A DNA stretch of 64,000 bases from Clostridia bacterium (lineage in GTDB: Bacteria > Bacillota > Clostridia > Oscillospirales > Acutalibacteraceae): contig JAGAQV010000001.1 of the NCBI GenBank assembly GCA_017622555.1, forward strand, positions 1 to 64,000, given 5' to 3'. This document shows, one piece after another, positions 6,606-14,300 of this stretch (position 1 is the first letter of the stretch; each line of letters begins with the position of its first letter). Under the pieces are notes generated by a model that did not search any database, had not been told where the DNA came from, and saw only the letters and a program-made list of their open reading frames with translations. The position numbers and the translations under genes were made by a program.

Positions 6606-7778
6606 TTATTTAATTTCCTCTAAAAATTCGCCGATACGCTTAATTGCTTCATTGATATGCTCTACCGAATAACAGTAAGAAGCACGGATAAAGCCTTCAC
6701 CCGAATCGCCGAATGCTGTGCCGGGTACAACGGCAACGTTTTTAGCATATAAAAGCTTTTCGCAAAATTCCTCACTTGTCATACCTGTTGACTTAATTGA
6801 CGGGAAAGCGTAAAACGCACCTTTAGGCTCGTTACAGGTAAGGCCAATATCGTTAAAGCCTTTGACCATTATTCTACGTCGCATATTGTACTGCTTCATC
6901 ATATAAGCAACGTCATCATCGCAGTTTTTTAGCGCTTCAATTGCGGCATACTGGCTTGTGGTAGGCGCACACATAATGGCATATTGGTGTATTTTGGTAA
7001 TTTGAGAAATAATCTCTTCAGGACCGCAAGCCCAACCCATACGCCAGCCTGTCATTGAATAAGCCTTTGAAAAACCGTTTACAATAACGGTGCGTTCTTT
7101 CATACCCTCAATGCAAGCGGGTGAAACGTGTGACCTGCCGCCAAAGGTTAATTCGGAATAAATTTCATCCGAAAGTACTAATATGTTCTTATCCTTTATA
7201 ACGTCGTAAAGCGCCTGAAGGTCTTCCCTTTCCATAATTGCGCCTGTAGGGTTACATGGGTAAGGTAAAATTAAAAGTTTAGTTTTGTCAGTAATAACAG
7301 CCTTTAATTCTTCAGCAGTTACCTTAAAGTCGTTTTCTGCCTTAACATTTATAATAACGGGAACACCGCCTGCAAGGGCTGTCATAGGCTCGTAACAAAC
7401 ATAGCTAGGTTGAGGTATAATAACCTCATCCCCAGGTGCTATAACTGCACGAATGCAAGCATCAATTGCTTCACTACCACCAACGGTTACCAAAATTTCA
7501 TCATTAGGGCAATATGTAAGGTCAAGCTTTCTTTTTATATAGTTTGAAATTTCTTCACGAAGCTTTACAAGACCCCAGTTTGATGTGTATTTGGTTTTTC
7601 CTTTTTGTAATGATTCAATACCTGCTTTTCTAATTGACCACGGGGTCGGAAAATCAGGCTCTCCAACACTTAAAGAAATTACGTCGTCCATAGTAGCGGC
7701 AATATCAAAAAACTTGCGTATACCCGAAGGCTTAATTTCGGTAACGGTTTTATTTAATATTTTGCCGTAATCTATCAT
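6606..7778 (-). CDS. PLP-dependent class I/II aminotransferase
   Basis: A 390-residue fold-type I aminotransferase of the aspartate aminotransferase group. Visible motifs are SVGEPDFPTP, the cofactor-binding TVGGSEAID, PYPCNPTGA, the Asp/Tyr of LSDEIYSELTF, and the Schiff-base lysine in NGFSKAYSMTGWRMGW. A C-terminal arginine in GFIRASYCYS binds the substrate carboxylate. It would transfer amino groups between an amino acid and 2-oxoglutarate in the cytoplasm. The exact substrate is not fixed by sequence; aromatic, alanine or aspartate are all possible. Its ATG overlaps the Lrp stop (ATGA), so the two are translationally coupled. Confidence 0.9.
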   Translation of the reverse strand: MIDYGKILNKTVTEIKPSGIRKFFDIAATMDDVISLSVGEPDFPTPWSIRKAGIESLQKGKTKYTSNWGLVKLREEISNYIKRKLDLTYCPNDEILVTVGGSEAIDACIRAVIAPGDEVIIPQPSYVCYEPMTALAGGVPVIINVKAENDFKVTAEELKAVITDKTKLLILPYPCNPTGAIMEREDLQALYDVIKDKNILVLSDEIYSELTFGGRSHVSPACIEGMKERTVIVNGFSKAYSMTGWRMGWACGPEEIISQITKIHQYAIMCAPTTSQYAAIEALKNCDDDVAYMMKQYNMRRRIMVKGFNDIGLTCNEPKGAFYAFPSIKSTGMTSEEFCEKLLYAKNVAVVPGTAFGDSGEGFIRASYCYSVEHINEAIKRIGEFLEEIK

Positions 7779-8257
7779 ACCCAGAGCTGCCCCCTGTCAT
7801 CATCCATAGGGGAAATAAGCTGAACGTCCATTTCCTTATATCTACGCATTACAAAGTGTGTTGCGGTAGAAGTAACCGAATCAATAGTAGCAAGCTCCTT
7901 AGCAACAAAACGAGCAACGTCTTGAAGAGTTTTACCCTTAACAAGAACATTAAGGTCGTAATTACCTGACATTAAGTAAACCGATTCAACTTCCTTATAT
8001 GCCATTACCTTTTCGGCAACCTCTTCAAAGCCAAGACCTGCCTTAGGCACAACTGTAAGCTCAACAACGGCAGAAACATAAGCACCGTCAAACTTATCCC
8101 AGTCGATTAGTGCCTTATATCCACGGATAAACCCATCCTTTTCAAGCTCTTTAATATTATTCTTAACTTCCGCCTCATCAGCACCAAGCATTGTGGCAAT
8201 ATCAGCAGGAGTATATTTTGCATTATTTGCTAACAATTTTAAAATTTCATATTTCAT
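7775..8257 (-). CDS. Lrp/AsnC family transcriptional regulator
   Basis: The protein is 160 residues from ATG 8257, which follows AGGTGAG; the GTG 9 bases upstream overlaps that RBS and was not chosen. An N-terminal winged helix-turn-helix (KYTPADIATMLGADEAEVKN) is followed by the RAM ligand-binding domain, whose core is YLMSGNYDLNVLVKGKTL. Lrp-type proteins sense amino acids and control their metabolism. The 4-base overlap with the aminotransferase suggests it regulates that gene, possibly with its substrate as effector. It is divergent from the pheST leader. Confidence 0.92.
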   Translation of the reverse strand: MKYEILKLLANNAKYTPADIATMLGADEAEVKNNIKELEKDGFIRGYKALIDWDKFDGAYVSAVVELTVVPKAGLGFEEVAEKVMAYKEVESVYLMSGNYDLNVLVKGKTLQDVARFVAKELATIDSVTSTATHFVMRRYKEMDVQLISPMDDDRGQLWV

Positions 8258-8326
8258 AAAGCTCACCTAACCTTTATTAAATAATACTATTAAATAAATA
8301 TTATGTCAAGAAATTTAACAAAACAC

Positions 8327-8355
8327 TTGCAAATTTCGACTAAAGATGTTATTAT
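8327..8355 (+). promoter_or_regulatory. Putative promoter of the pheST leader
   Basis: TTGCAA (8327-8332), 17 bases, TATTAT (8350-8355), just before the T-box leader. Confidence 0.5.
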
Positions 8356-8366
8356 AATAAAGTTAA

Positions 8367-8619
8367 ATGCGATGACAAAGGAAAGTAAGTGTTCTTCACC
8401 TTTCAGAGAGTGTCCGTCCTTGGCTGAAAGCGGTCATAAGTGCTGAATTTCACCGAAGTTCCCTTTTGAGCAGCAACCTTGAAATAACAGTAGGGGTTGA
8501 CGGGTAATCCCGTTACAGATTACAAGAGTGTTTGCTTTTGGCAAAAATTACGGGTGGTCCCGCGGATTAATTTGTATTATTTACTCCGTCCTGTTTTGCA
8601 GGGCGGAGTTTATTTTTTT
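8367..8619 (+). promoter_or_regulatory. T-box leader controlling pheST (tRNA-Phe sensing)
   Basis: A leader of about 250 bases with stem I elements (AGAGAG, GGCTGAAAGCGGTC) and the T-box core CGGGTGGTCCCGCGG at 8551-8565. It ends in a terminator hairpin, ACTCCGTCCTG/CAGGGCGGAGT, at 8583-8609 plus a T-run. The best specifier candidate is TTC at 8449-8451, with another TTC at 8459-8461. TTC matches Phe and the downstream genes. Uncharged tRNA-Phe would stabilise the antiterminator and allow pheST transcription. Confidence 0.92.
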
Positions 8620-8631
8620 GGAGGAATTTTA

Positions 8632-9651
8632 ATGAAATCACAACTTGAGGCAATTAAAGCTTCTGCTATTGCAGCGGTTAATGCTGCAAATGACCAAGCC
8701 GAAATTGAAGCCTTGCGCGTTCAATACCTCGGCAAAAAGGGCGAGCTTACTGCAATTTTAAAGCAAATGGGCTCCCTTTCCCCCGAAGAGCGTCCCGTTA
8801 TGGGTCAGCTTGTGAACGAAGCTAAAGCAGTTGTTGAAGGTCTTATTACCGAAAAAACTGCAGCTATGAAAGCAAAAGCACAGGAAGAAAAATTAAAGGC
8901 TGAAACAATTGATATTACACTACCTGCCAAACCGGTTAAAAAAGGTAAATTACACCCCCTTAACACTGTTTTGGACGATATGATTGACATTTTCGTTTCA
9001 ATGGGCTTTGACGTTGTTGACGGTCCCGAGGTTGAAACCGACCATTATAACTTTGAATGTCTAAACGTTCCCGCTGACCACCCCGCACGTGATATGCAGG
9101 ACACCTTTTATCTTGGTGAAAATTTACTTTTACGTACACAAACATCAGCCGCGCAAATCAGAACAATGGAAAACCGCAAGCCCCCTATTCGTGTTATTTG
9201 TCCCGGCCGTGTTTTCCGTGCTGATGAGGTCGACGCAACACATTCACCTGTGTTCCATCAAATCGAAGGACTTGTTGTCGATAAAGGCATTACCATGTGC
9301 GACCTTAAGGGTGTTTTAGAACAATTCGCTCAGGAAATTTACGGTAAGGACACTCAGGTTAAATTCCGTCCGTCCTTCTTCCCTTTTACCGAGCCGTCTG
9401 TAGAGGTTGACGTTACCTGTTCGGAATGTGGCGGTAAGGGCTGTCGTGTTTGTAAGGGCAGCGGTTGGATTGAAATTTTGGGCGCAGGTATGGTTCACCC
9501 TAACGTGCTTAAAAGCTGCGGCATTGACCCTGAAGAATATTCAGGCTTTGCTTTTGGTATCGGTCTTGACCGTTTAACCACCACCCGTTATAAGATTAGT
9601 GATATTCGTTTATTGTTTGAAAATGATAAGCGTTTCTTAGACCAATTTTAA
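8632..9651 (+). CDS. pheS: Phenylalanyl-tRNA synthetase alpha subunit
   Basis: The protein is 339 residues. The N-terminal coiled coil is about 1-85 and is followed by the class II catalytic domain. Motif 2 includes CPGRVFRADEVDATHSPVFHQ and motif 3 includes FGIGLDRLTTTRY. HPLNTVLDDMIDIF opens the core. A CxxC-type segment (SECGGKGCRVCKGSGW) sits in the insertion typical of bacterial PheS. Start ATG 8632 has GGAGG 7 bases upstream. An in-frame upstream extension to 8497 runs through the T-box and is not coding. PheS and PheT form an alpha2beta2 enzyme that charges tRNA-Phe. Confidence 0.97.
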   Translation: MKSQLEAIKASAIAAVNAANDQAEIEALRVQYLGKKGELTAILKQMGSLSPEERPVMGQLVNEAKAVVEGLITEKTAAMKAKAQEEKLKAETIDITLPAKPVKKGKLHPLNTVLDDMIDIFVSMGFDVVDGPEVETDHYNFECLNVPADHPARDMQDTFYLGENLLLRTQTSAAQIRTMENRKPPIRVICPGRVFRADEVDATHSPVFHQIEGLVVDKGITMCDLKGVLEQFAQEIYGKDTQVKFRPSFFPFTEPSVEVDVTCSECGGKGCRVCKGSGWIEILGAGMVHPNVLKSCGIDPEEYSGFAFGIGLDRLTTTRYKISDIRLLFENDKRFLDQF

Positions 9652-9667
9652 AGGAGGGCTGTAACTT

Positions 9668-12058
9668 ATGAAAATCTCACTTAATACTTTAAAATATTAT
9701 GTTGATATAAACACTTCTGTTGAAGAGCTTTGCAACAAAATGGTTATGGCCGGCTTTGAGGTTGAAAGCATTGAGAAGCAGGGCGACAACCTTGTAAACG
9801 TTGTTGTTGGTAAAATTGAAAAAATTACCCCCCACGAAAACAGTGACCATTTACAAATATGCCAAATTAACATTGGTAAGGATGAGCTTGTGCAAATTGT
9901 TACAGGCGCACAGAACGTTTTTGAAGGCGCTTTAGTTCCTGCAGCTTTGGATGACAGCTATCTTCCCTGCGGTGCGCATATTGTAAAGGGTAAGCTTCGT
10001 GGCGTTGAATCAAACGGTATGTTATGCTCGGGTGAAGAGCTTTGCATTACCGAAAACGATTATGAAGGCGCTTCAGTTAACGGTATTCTTATTTTGAAGG
10101 ATAATGAAGTTATCGGTACCGATATGCGTGAAGTACTTGGTATGGATGATTATATCATTGACTTTAAAATTACCGCAAACCGTCCCGACTGTAACTGCTT
10201 TATTGGTGTTGCTAAGGAAATTTCGGTTGTTTTGGGCACCGAATTTAAGGCACCTGTTCCCACCTATAAAACTGTTGGTGAAAGCATTAACGATTACGTT
10301 TCAATCGACGTTCAAAACTATGACCTTTGCCCACGCTATATTGGTCGTGTAGTTAAAAATTTAAGAATTAAGGAATCACCCGACTGGATGCAAAAAGCAA
10401 TTATTGCGTCTGGTATGCGACCTATTAACAACATTGTTGACATTACAAACTTTGTAATGCTTGAAACAGGTCAGCCCATGCATGCATTTAATTATAATGA
10501 TTTAGCAAACAAGCAAATTATTGTTAGAAATGCAGCTATTGGTGAAAAAATCACAACCCTTGACGGTAAGGATTATAATTTAACACCTGATATGCTTGTA
10601 ATTGCTGACGGCGAAAAGCCTTCCTGCCTTGCGGGTATTATGGGTGGTAAGGAAAGTGAAATTGAAGCTGATACCACAGATTTGTTCCTCGAATGCGCTA
10701 AATTCCGCCGTGATAATATTCGTCATACAGGTCGTGCTTTAGGTATTCGTACCGAATCAAGCGGACGCTTTGAAAAGGGCGTTGACATTGTTAACGTTGA
10801 ATATGCAATGGAACGCGCTTTACAGCTAATTTCTGACCTTGACGCAGGTGACATTATTGACGGTGTTATTGACTGTAATAATGGCTTACCTGAAGACAGA
10901 ATTTTAACTGTTACCACCGACAAAATTATTGAGCTTTTAGGTGTAAAGGTACCTGATGATGAAATCGTTAAAATACTAAATTCGCTTGGCCTTGAAACCA
11001 CAATTGATGGTAAAACTTTAACAACAAAGGTGCCATCTATTCGTGATGATATTGAGGGTCGTGCTGATTTAGCTGAAGAGGTTATGCGAATTTACGGTTA
11101 TGATAAAATTGTAAGTACCGCAATGAATGGCAGTGTTATGCGTGGTCGCAAGCTCCCCGAAAGAATTAAGACAGATAAAATTAAAGCCTTAATGTTATCA
11201 GCAGGCGCTTATGAAATTGCAACCTATTCGTTTATTGCATCAAAGGCAATTGATACCCTTTTGTTAGCAGAGGATGATGTTCGCCGCAACCAGATTAAGA
11301 TTATAAATCCTTTGGGCGATGAATATTCAACAATGCGTACACAGTTAACCACTTCCCTTTTAACTGTTTTAGCAACGAATATTAACAAAAAGATAAATGA
11401 AGGTCGCTTCTTTGAAATTTCAAAACGCTTTATTGCAAAATCACTCCCCATTACCGAACAGCCCGAAGAAATTCCTACAATGTCAATTGGTATTTACGGC
11501 AGTGATGAAGACTTCTTCTCACTTAAAGGCATAATTGAAGCAATTTGTCAGCTTTGTGGCGCACATACACAGTATGAACGTTCAAGCGAGCCCTACCTAC
11601 ACCCAGGTCGTCAGGCGTTAGTAAAGGCTAACAACGTTGAGTGTGCTGTCTTCGGTGAATTACATCCAACAGTTGCAAGTACCTATGGTATTGATACCAA
11701 GGTTTACATTGCTGAAATTAAGCTTGACGTACTTTTAGGTATTAACAAGCGTAAGACCGTTTACAAGCCACTTCCTAAATTCCCTGCTGTTGAGCGTGAC
11801 TTTGCAATGCTTTGTGACAGTGATATCCCTGTTGGCAACTTAGAAAAGGCTATTTCACAAGGCGCGGGACGTTTACTTGAAAAAATTGAGCTTTTTGACA
11901 TTTACCAAGGCGCGCAAATACCCGAAGGTAAAAAGAGTGTTGCATTTAGTGTATATCTTCGTTCGGCCGATTCCACACTTACTGATAAAGAGATTGAAGA
12001 CGTAAACGGTAAGATTATCAAAAAATTAGAATCTATCGGCGCTGAACTTAGAAAATAA
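9668..12058 (+). CDS. pheT: Phenylalanyl-tRNA synthetase beta subunit
   Basis: The 796-residue length is normal for bacterial PheT. In order: an EMAP/tRNA-binding domain (about 40-150), B3/B4 domain (about 205-380, with the editing region), B5 domain, the inactive synthetase-like core and the C-terminal anticodon-binding FDX-ACB domain, which begins at YKPLPKFPAVERDFAML. It starts 17 bases after pheS with RBS GGAGGG, so it shares the T-box-controlled transcript. Confidence 0.97.
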   Translation: MKISLNTLKYYVDINTSVEELCNKMVMAGFEVESIEKQGDNLVNVVVGKIEKITPHENSDHLQICQINIGKDELVQIVTGAQNVFEGALVPAALDDSYLPCGAHIVKGKLRGVESNGMLCSGEELCITENDYEGASVNGILILKDNEVIGTDMREVLGMDDYIIDFKITANRPDCNCFIGVAKEISVVLGTEFKAPVPTYKTVGESINDYVSIDVQNYDLCPRYIGRVVKNLRIKESPDWMQKAIIASGMRPINNIVDITNFVMLETGQPMHAFNYNDLANKQIIVRNAAIGEKITTLDGKDYNLTPDMLVIADGEKPSCLAGIMGGKESEIEADTTDLFLECAKFRRDNIRHTGRALGIRTESSGRFEKGVDIVNVEYAMERALQLISDLDAGDIIDGVIDCNNGLPEDRILTVTTDKIIELLGVKVPDDEIVKILNSLGLETTIDGKTLTTKVPSIRDDIEGRADLAEEVMRIYGYDKIVSTAMNGSVMRGRKLPERIKTDKIKALMLSAGAYEIATYSFIASKAIDTLLLAEDDVRRNQIKIINPLGDEYSTMRTQLTTSLLTVLATNINKKINEGRFFEISKRFIAKSLPITEQPEEIPTMSIGIYGSDEDFFSLKGIIEAICQLCGAHTQYERSSEPYLHPGRQALVKANNVECAVFGELHPTVASTYGIDTKVYIAEIKLDVLLGINKRKTVYKPLPKFPAVERDFAMLCDSDIPVGNLEKAISQGAGRLLEKIELFDIYQGAQIPEGKKSVAFSVYLRSADSTLTDKEIEDVNGKIIKKLESIGAELRK

Positions 12059-12061
12059 TAC

Positions 12062-12090
12062 TTGAAATTTTCATATATTCGTTATACAAT
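12062..12090 (+). promoter_or_regulatory. Promoter of ireB
   Basis: TTGAAA (12062-12067), 17-base spacer, TACAAT (12085-12090). Confidence 0.65.
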
Positions 12091-12121
12091 AGAATAAATA
12101 AGATAATAAGAGGTGTTAATT

Positions 12122-12367
12122 ATGAATGATAGGACGATGACTTTTTCAATCGGCGACCAAACCGAACGTGAAATTCGTATGATTTTGACCACGGTTTATG
12201 ACGCACTTAAAGAAAAAGGTTATAACCCAATTAACCAAATTGTTGGCTATATTCTTTCGGAAGACCCAACGTATATAACCACACATAATAATGCCCGTAA
12301 TCTTATAAGAAAAATTGACCGTGACACTTTATTACAGTCACTTGTCAGGTATTATTTAACAGCATAA
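12122..12367 (+). CDS. ireB: IreB family regulatory phosphoprotein (UPF0297/DUF965)
   Basis: The protein is 81 residues. The signature [19 protein letters not shown], then [12 protein letters not shown] and LIRKIDRD, is diagnostic of the IreB family. In enterococci IreB is phosphorylated by the Ser/Thr kinase IreK and lowers cephalosporin resistance; the TMTF near the N terminus is the known phosphorylation region. ATG 12122 follows GAGGTG; the GTG at 12113 overlaps that RBS. The usual partners (alaS, ruvX) are not adjacent here. Confidence 0.92.
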   Translation: MNDRTMTFSIGDQTEREIRMILTTVYDALKEKGYNPINQIVGYILSEDPTYITTHNNARNLIRKIDRDTLLQSLVRYYLTA

Positions 12368-12371
12368 TATT

Positions 12372-12403
12372 AAAGAGCGTATCGTTTGATACGCTCTTTT
12401 TTT
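12372..12403 (+). terminator. Terminator of ireB
   Basis: A 12-bp stem (AAAGAGCGTATC with its complement), loop GTTT and a run of Ts. Confidence 0.9.
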
Positions 12404-12412
12404 GCAAAATTT

Positions 12413-12443
12413 AAGCCCAAACGGAATTTCCGTTTGGGCTTTT
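12413..12443 (-). terminator. Terminator of the sugar-transport operon
   Basis: The stem AAGCCCAAACGGA with its complement and a 3-base loop lies just downstream of the last permease gene on the minus strand. Confidence 0.85.
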
Positions 12444-12454
12444 AATATAGAATA

Positions 12455-13387
12455 TTAACCGACAATACCGGTTCTTGCTATACCTTCTCGAAGATATTTT
12501 TGACCGATAAGGAAAACAAACAGCATTGGGAAAACCATCAAAAGTGAGCCAGCTTGAATCCAAACCTGAAGCTGCAACGGGTTATCAACCGCAACGGCAG
12601 ACGAGCTTGAAAGCTGTGCTTCAAGACCAACACGGAGCGCCGCAAGCTGTTGCGCCGCATTTCGCTTATGCTGTGTAAAAAGTTCAGCCGAGAAATATTC
12701 ATTCCAGTGCCAAACAATTGAAAACATAAATACAACAATGAAAGAGTTAAGCGCATTTGGAAGCATTACACGGAAGTATGTACCAAAAGCACCGCAACCA
12801 TCAATTGCCGCAGCATTTTCAAGGTCAGTTGGTAATGAACGGAAGGTTTGTCTGTAAATAAATATAAACAAACCTGAACGTATACCACAGCCAAATAACG
12901 CCTGAATCCAGAACGCTGCAGGACTGTCAATAAGATTTAACTTATTCACAATGCCGAATAACTGAATGATATACATTTGCTGAGGTGCAATAATTGTTAA
13001 AATTACAAGAGCAAATAAAACGCCTTTAAATTTAAAATCAAAGCGAGCAAATGCATAGCCTGCAAACGCACACATAACTGACTGTAATATAGCTGAACCG
13101 ATTGAAACCTCCAAGCTGTAAGGAAGTGATTCAGTATAGTTCATATTACGCCAAGCGTTTTTAAGGTTATCAAGCGTAAAGTGTCTTGTAACCCAAACAA
13201 CAGTGGGGTTCCAAAGGTCCTCATCGCCACGGAAAGTGGACGAAATCATATAAATAAAGGGATATACCAAAGCATAGCTAAAGCATACTAAAATGACAAG
13301 ACGCAAAATTTTCCAACCAATTGCAGTACCCTTTTTCATAAGAATACTACGTGCAGCAAAACCGTCAATACCTTGTTTTCTAAACAT
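12455..13387 (-). CDS. CUT1-family carbohydrate ABC transporter permease (MalG-like)
   Basis: About 310 residues with six membrane segments. The ATPase-coupling EAA loop reads ENAAAIDGCGAFGTYFRVMLP. The short cytosolic N terminus and early YPFIYMISSTF are typical of MalG-type subunits. ATG 13387 is chosen because GGGGAGGTGG lies at a good distance upstream; an ATG 6 bases earlier abuts the RBS, and longer starts enter the previous gene. It is the last gene of the transporter operon and pairs with the permease directly upstream. Confidence 0.88.
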   Translation of the reverse strand: MFRKQGIDGFAARSILMKKGTAIGWKILRLVILVCFSYALVYPFIYMISSTFRGDEDLWNPTVVWVTRHFTLDNLKNAWRNMNYTESLPYSLEVSIGSAILQSVMCAFAGYAFARFDFKFKGVLFALVILTIIAPQQMYIIQLFGIVNKLNLIDSPAAFWIQALFGCGIRSGLFIFIYRQTFRSLPTDLENAAAIDGCGAFGTYFRVMLPNALNSFIVVFMFSIVWHWNEYFSAELFTQHKRNAAQQLAALRVGLEAQLSSSSAVAVDNPLQLQVWIQAGSLLMVFPMLFVFLIGQKYLREGIARTGIVG

Positions 13388-13403
13388 TATCATCCACCTC
13401 CCC

Positions 13404-14300
13404 TTACTTATCAATATAAACGATTCTCTTTGAAAGGGCAAGTGATATAACACCAAGAACAACAAGAATCATTAAGAAATAACCGGTTGCGGCGGCTGAA
13501 GCATTTGCATAGAAGGTATTATTATAATAATATCGCATCGTATACATTACTTCGGCCGTGGACTGCGTTGAAATATCAATTATTGAATAAATGATATTCA
13601 AGAAGATGTAAGGAGTCAAAAGTGGGAATGTTACACGCCAGAAGCGTTGCCAAGCAGTAGCACCCTCAACGTCACACACCTCGTAAAGTGAAGGTGAAAT
13701 CGACTGAAGACCTGTAATGAACAGTAGGATTTGAACACCTGACATCCACAAAATGTCAACAACACTGCTTACTGCAGTTACAACAACTTCAATTATCTTA
13801 TCACCAATACCCATGCTTAAAAGCATTTCGGTAAGGGCTTCATTTTGGAATATGTTAGTAGATTCGCTTGTAACTGAAGCTTGAAAGGTAAGGTCCTTTT
13901 GGAAAACAGAAAGAACAAGACCGGAAGCAACAATTATCGGAAGCGAGAAAATAACACGCCAAAAAGAACGACCAAAAAATTCTTGATTTAAAATAATAGC
14001 CAAGAAAATTGAGATAATTAAAACACATACAGTATGTAAAAGTGTTGTACCCAAATGGGTTGATGCTTGCTGTAAAAACTGCTGTTTAAGGAAAACTTCC
14101 GTATAAGCGTCAATGCCTTTAAAATGAGTTATGATAGAACCTGCATCAAAGCTTACATCACAAAATGACATCCAAACCGTATGGAAAAATGGGTAACAGA
14201 AGAAAATTAACGTACCAATCATCCAAGGAATTAAAAACACATATCCAACTAAGCCTTGGCGACGTTCATATGACATTTTAAAAAGCTTACTCTTATTCAT
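13404..14300 (-). CDS. CUT1-family carbohydrate ABC transporter permease (MalF-like)
   Basis: A 298-residue protein with N-terminal GYVFLIPWMIGTLIFFCYPF and an EAA loop, EVCDVEGATAWQRFWRVTFP, where Cys replaces the usual Ala. The periplasmic-type loop around residues 155-185, with FQKDLTFQASVTSESTNIFQ, is longer than usual for the family. Its ATG lies inside the end of the DUF5696 gene (8-base overlap), so translation is coupled. This and the next permease form one heterodimer. Confidence 0.87.
   Translation of the reverse strand: MNKSKLFKMSYERRQGLVGYVFLIPWMIGTLIFFCYPFFHTVWMSFCDVSFDAGSIITHFKGIDAYTEVFLKQQFLQQASTHLGTTLLHTVCVLIISIFLAIILNQEFFGRSFWRVIFSLPIIVASGLVLSVFQKDLTFQASVTSESTNIFQNEALTEMLLSMGIGDKIIEVVVTAVSSVVDILWMSGVQILLFITGLQSISPSLYEVCDVEGATAWQRFWRVTFPLLTPYIFLNIIYSIIDISTQSTAEVMYTMRYYYNNTFYANASAAATGYFLMILVVLGVISLALSKRIVYIDK

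Noticed and set aside
8497..8631. In-frame N-terminal extension of pheS
   Set aside because: It runs through the T-box core and terminator. ATG 8632 has a good RBS and gives normal PheS length.
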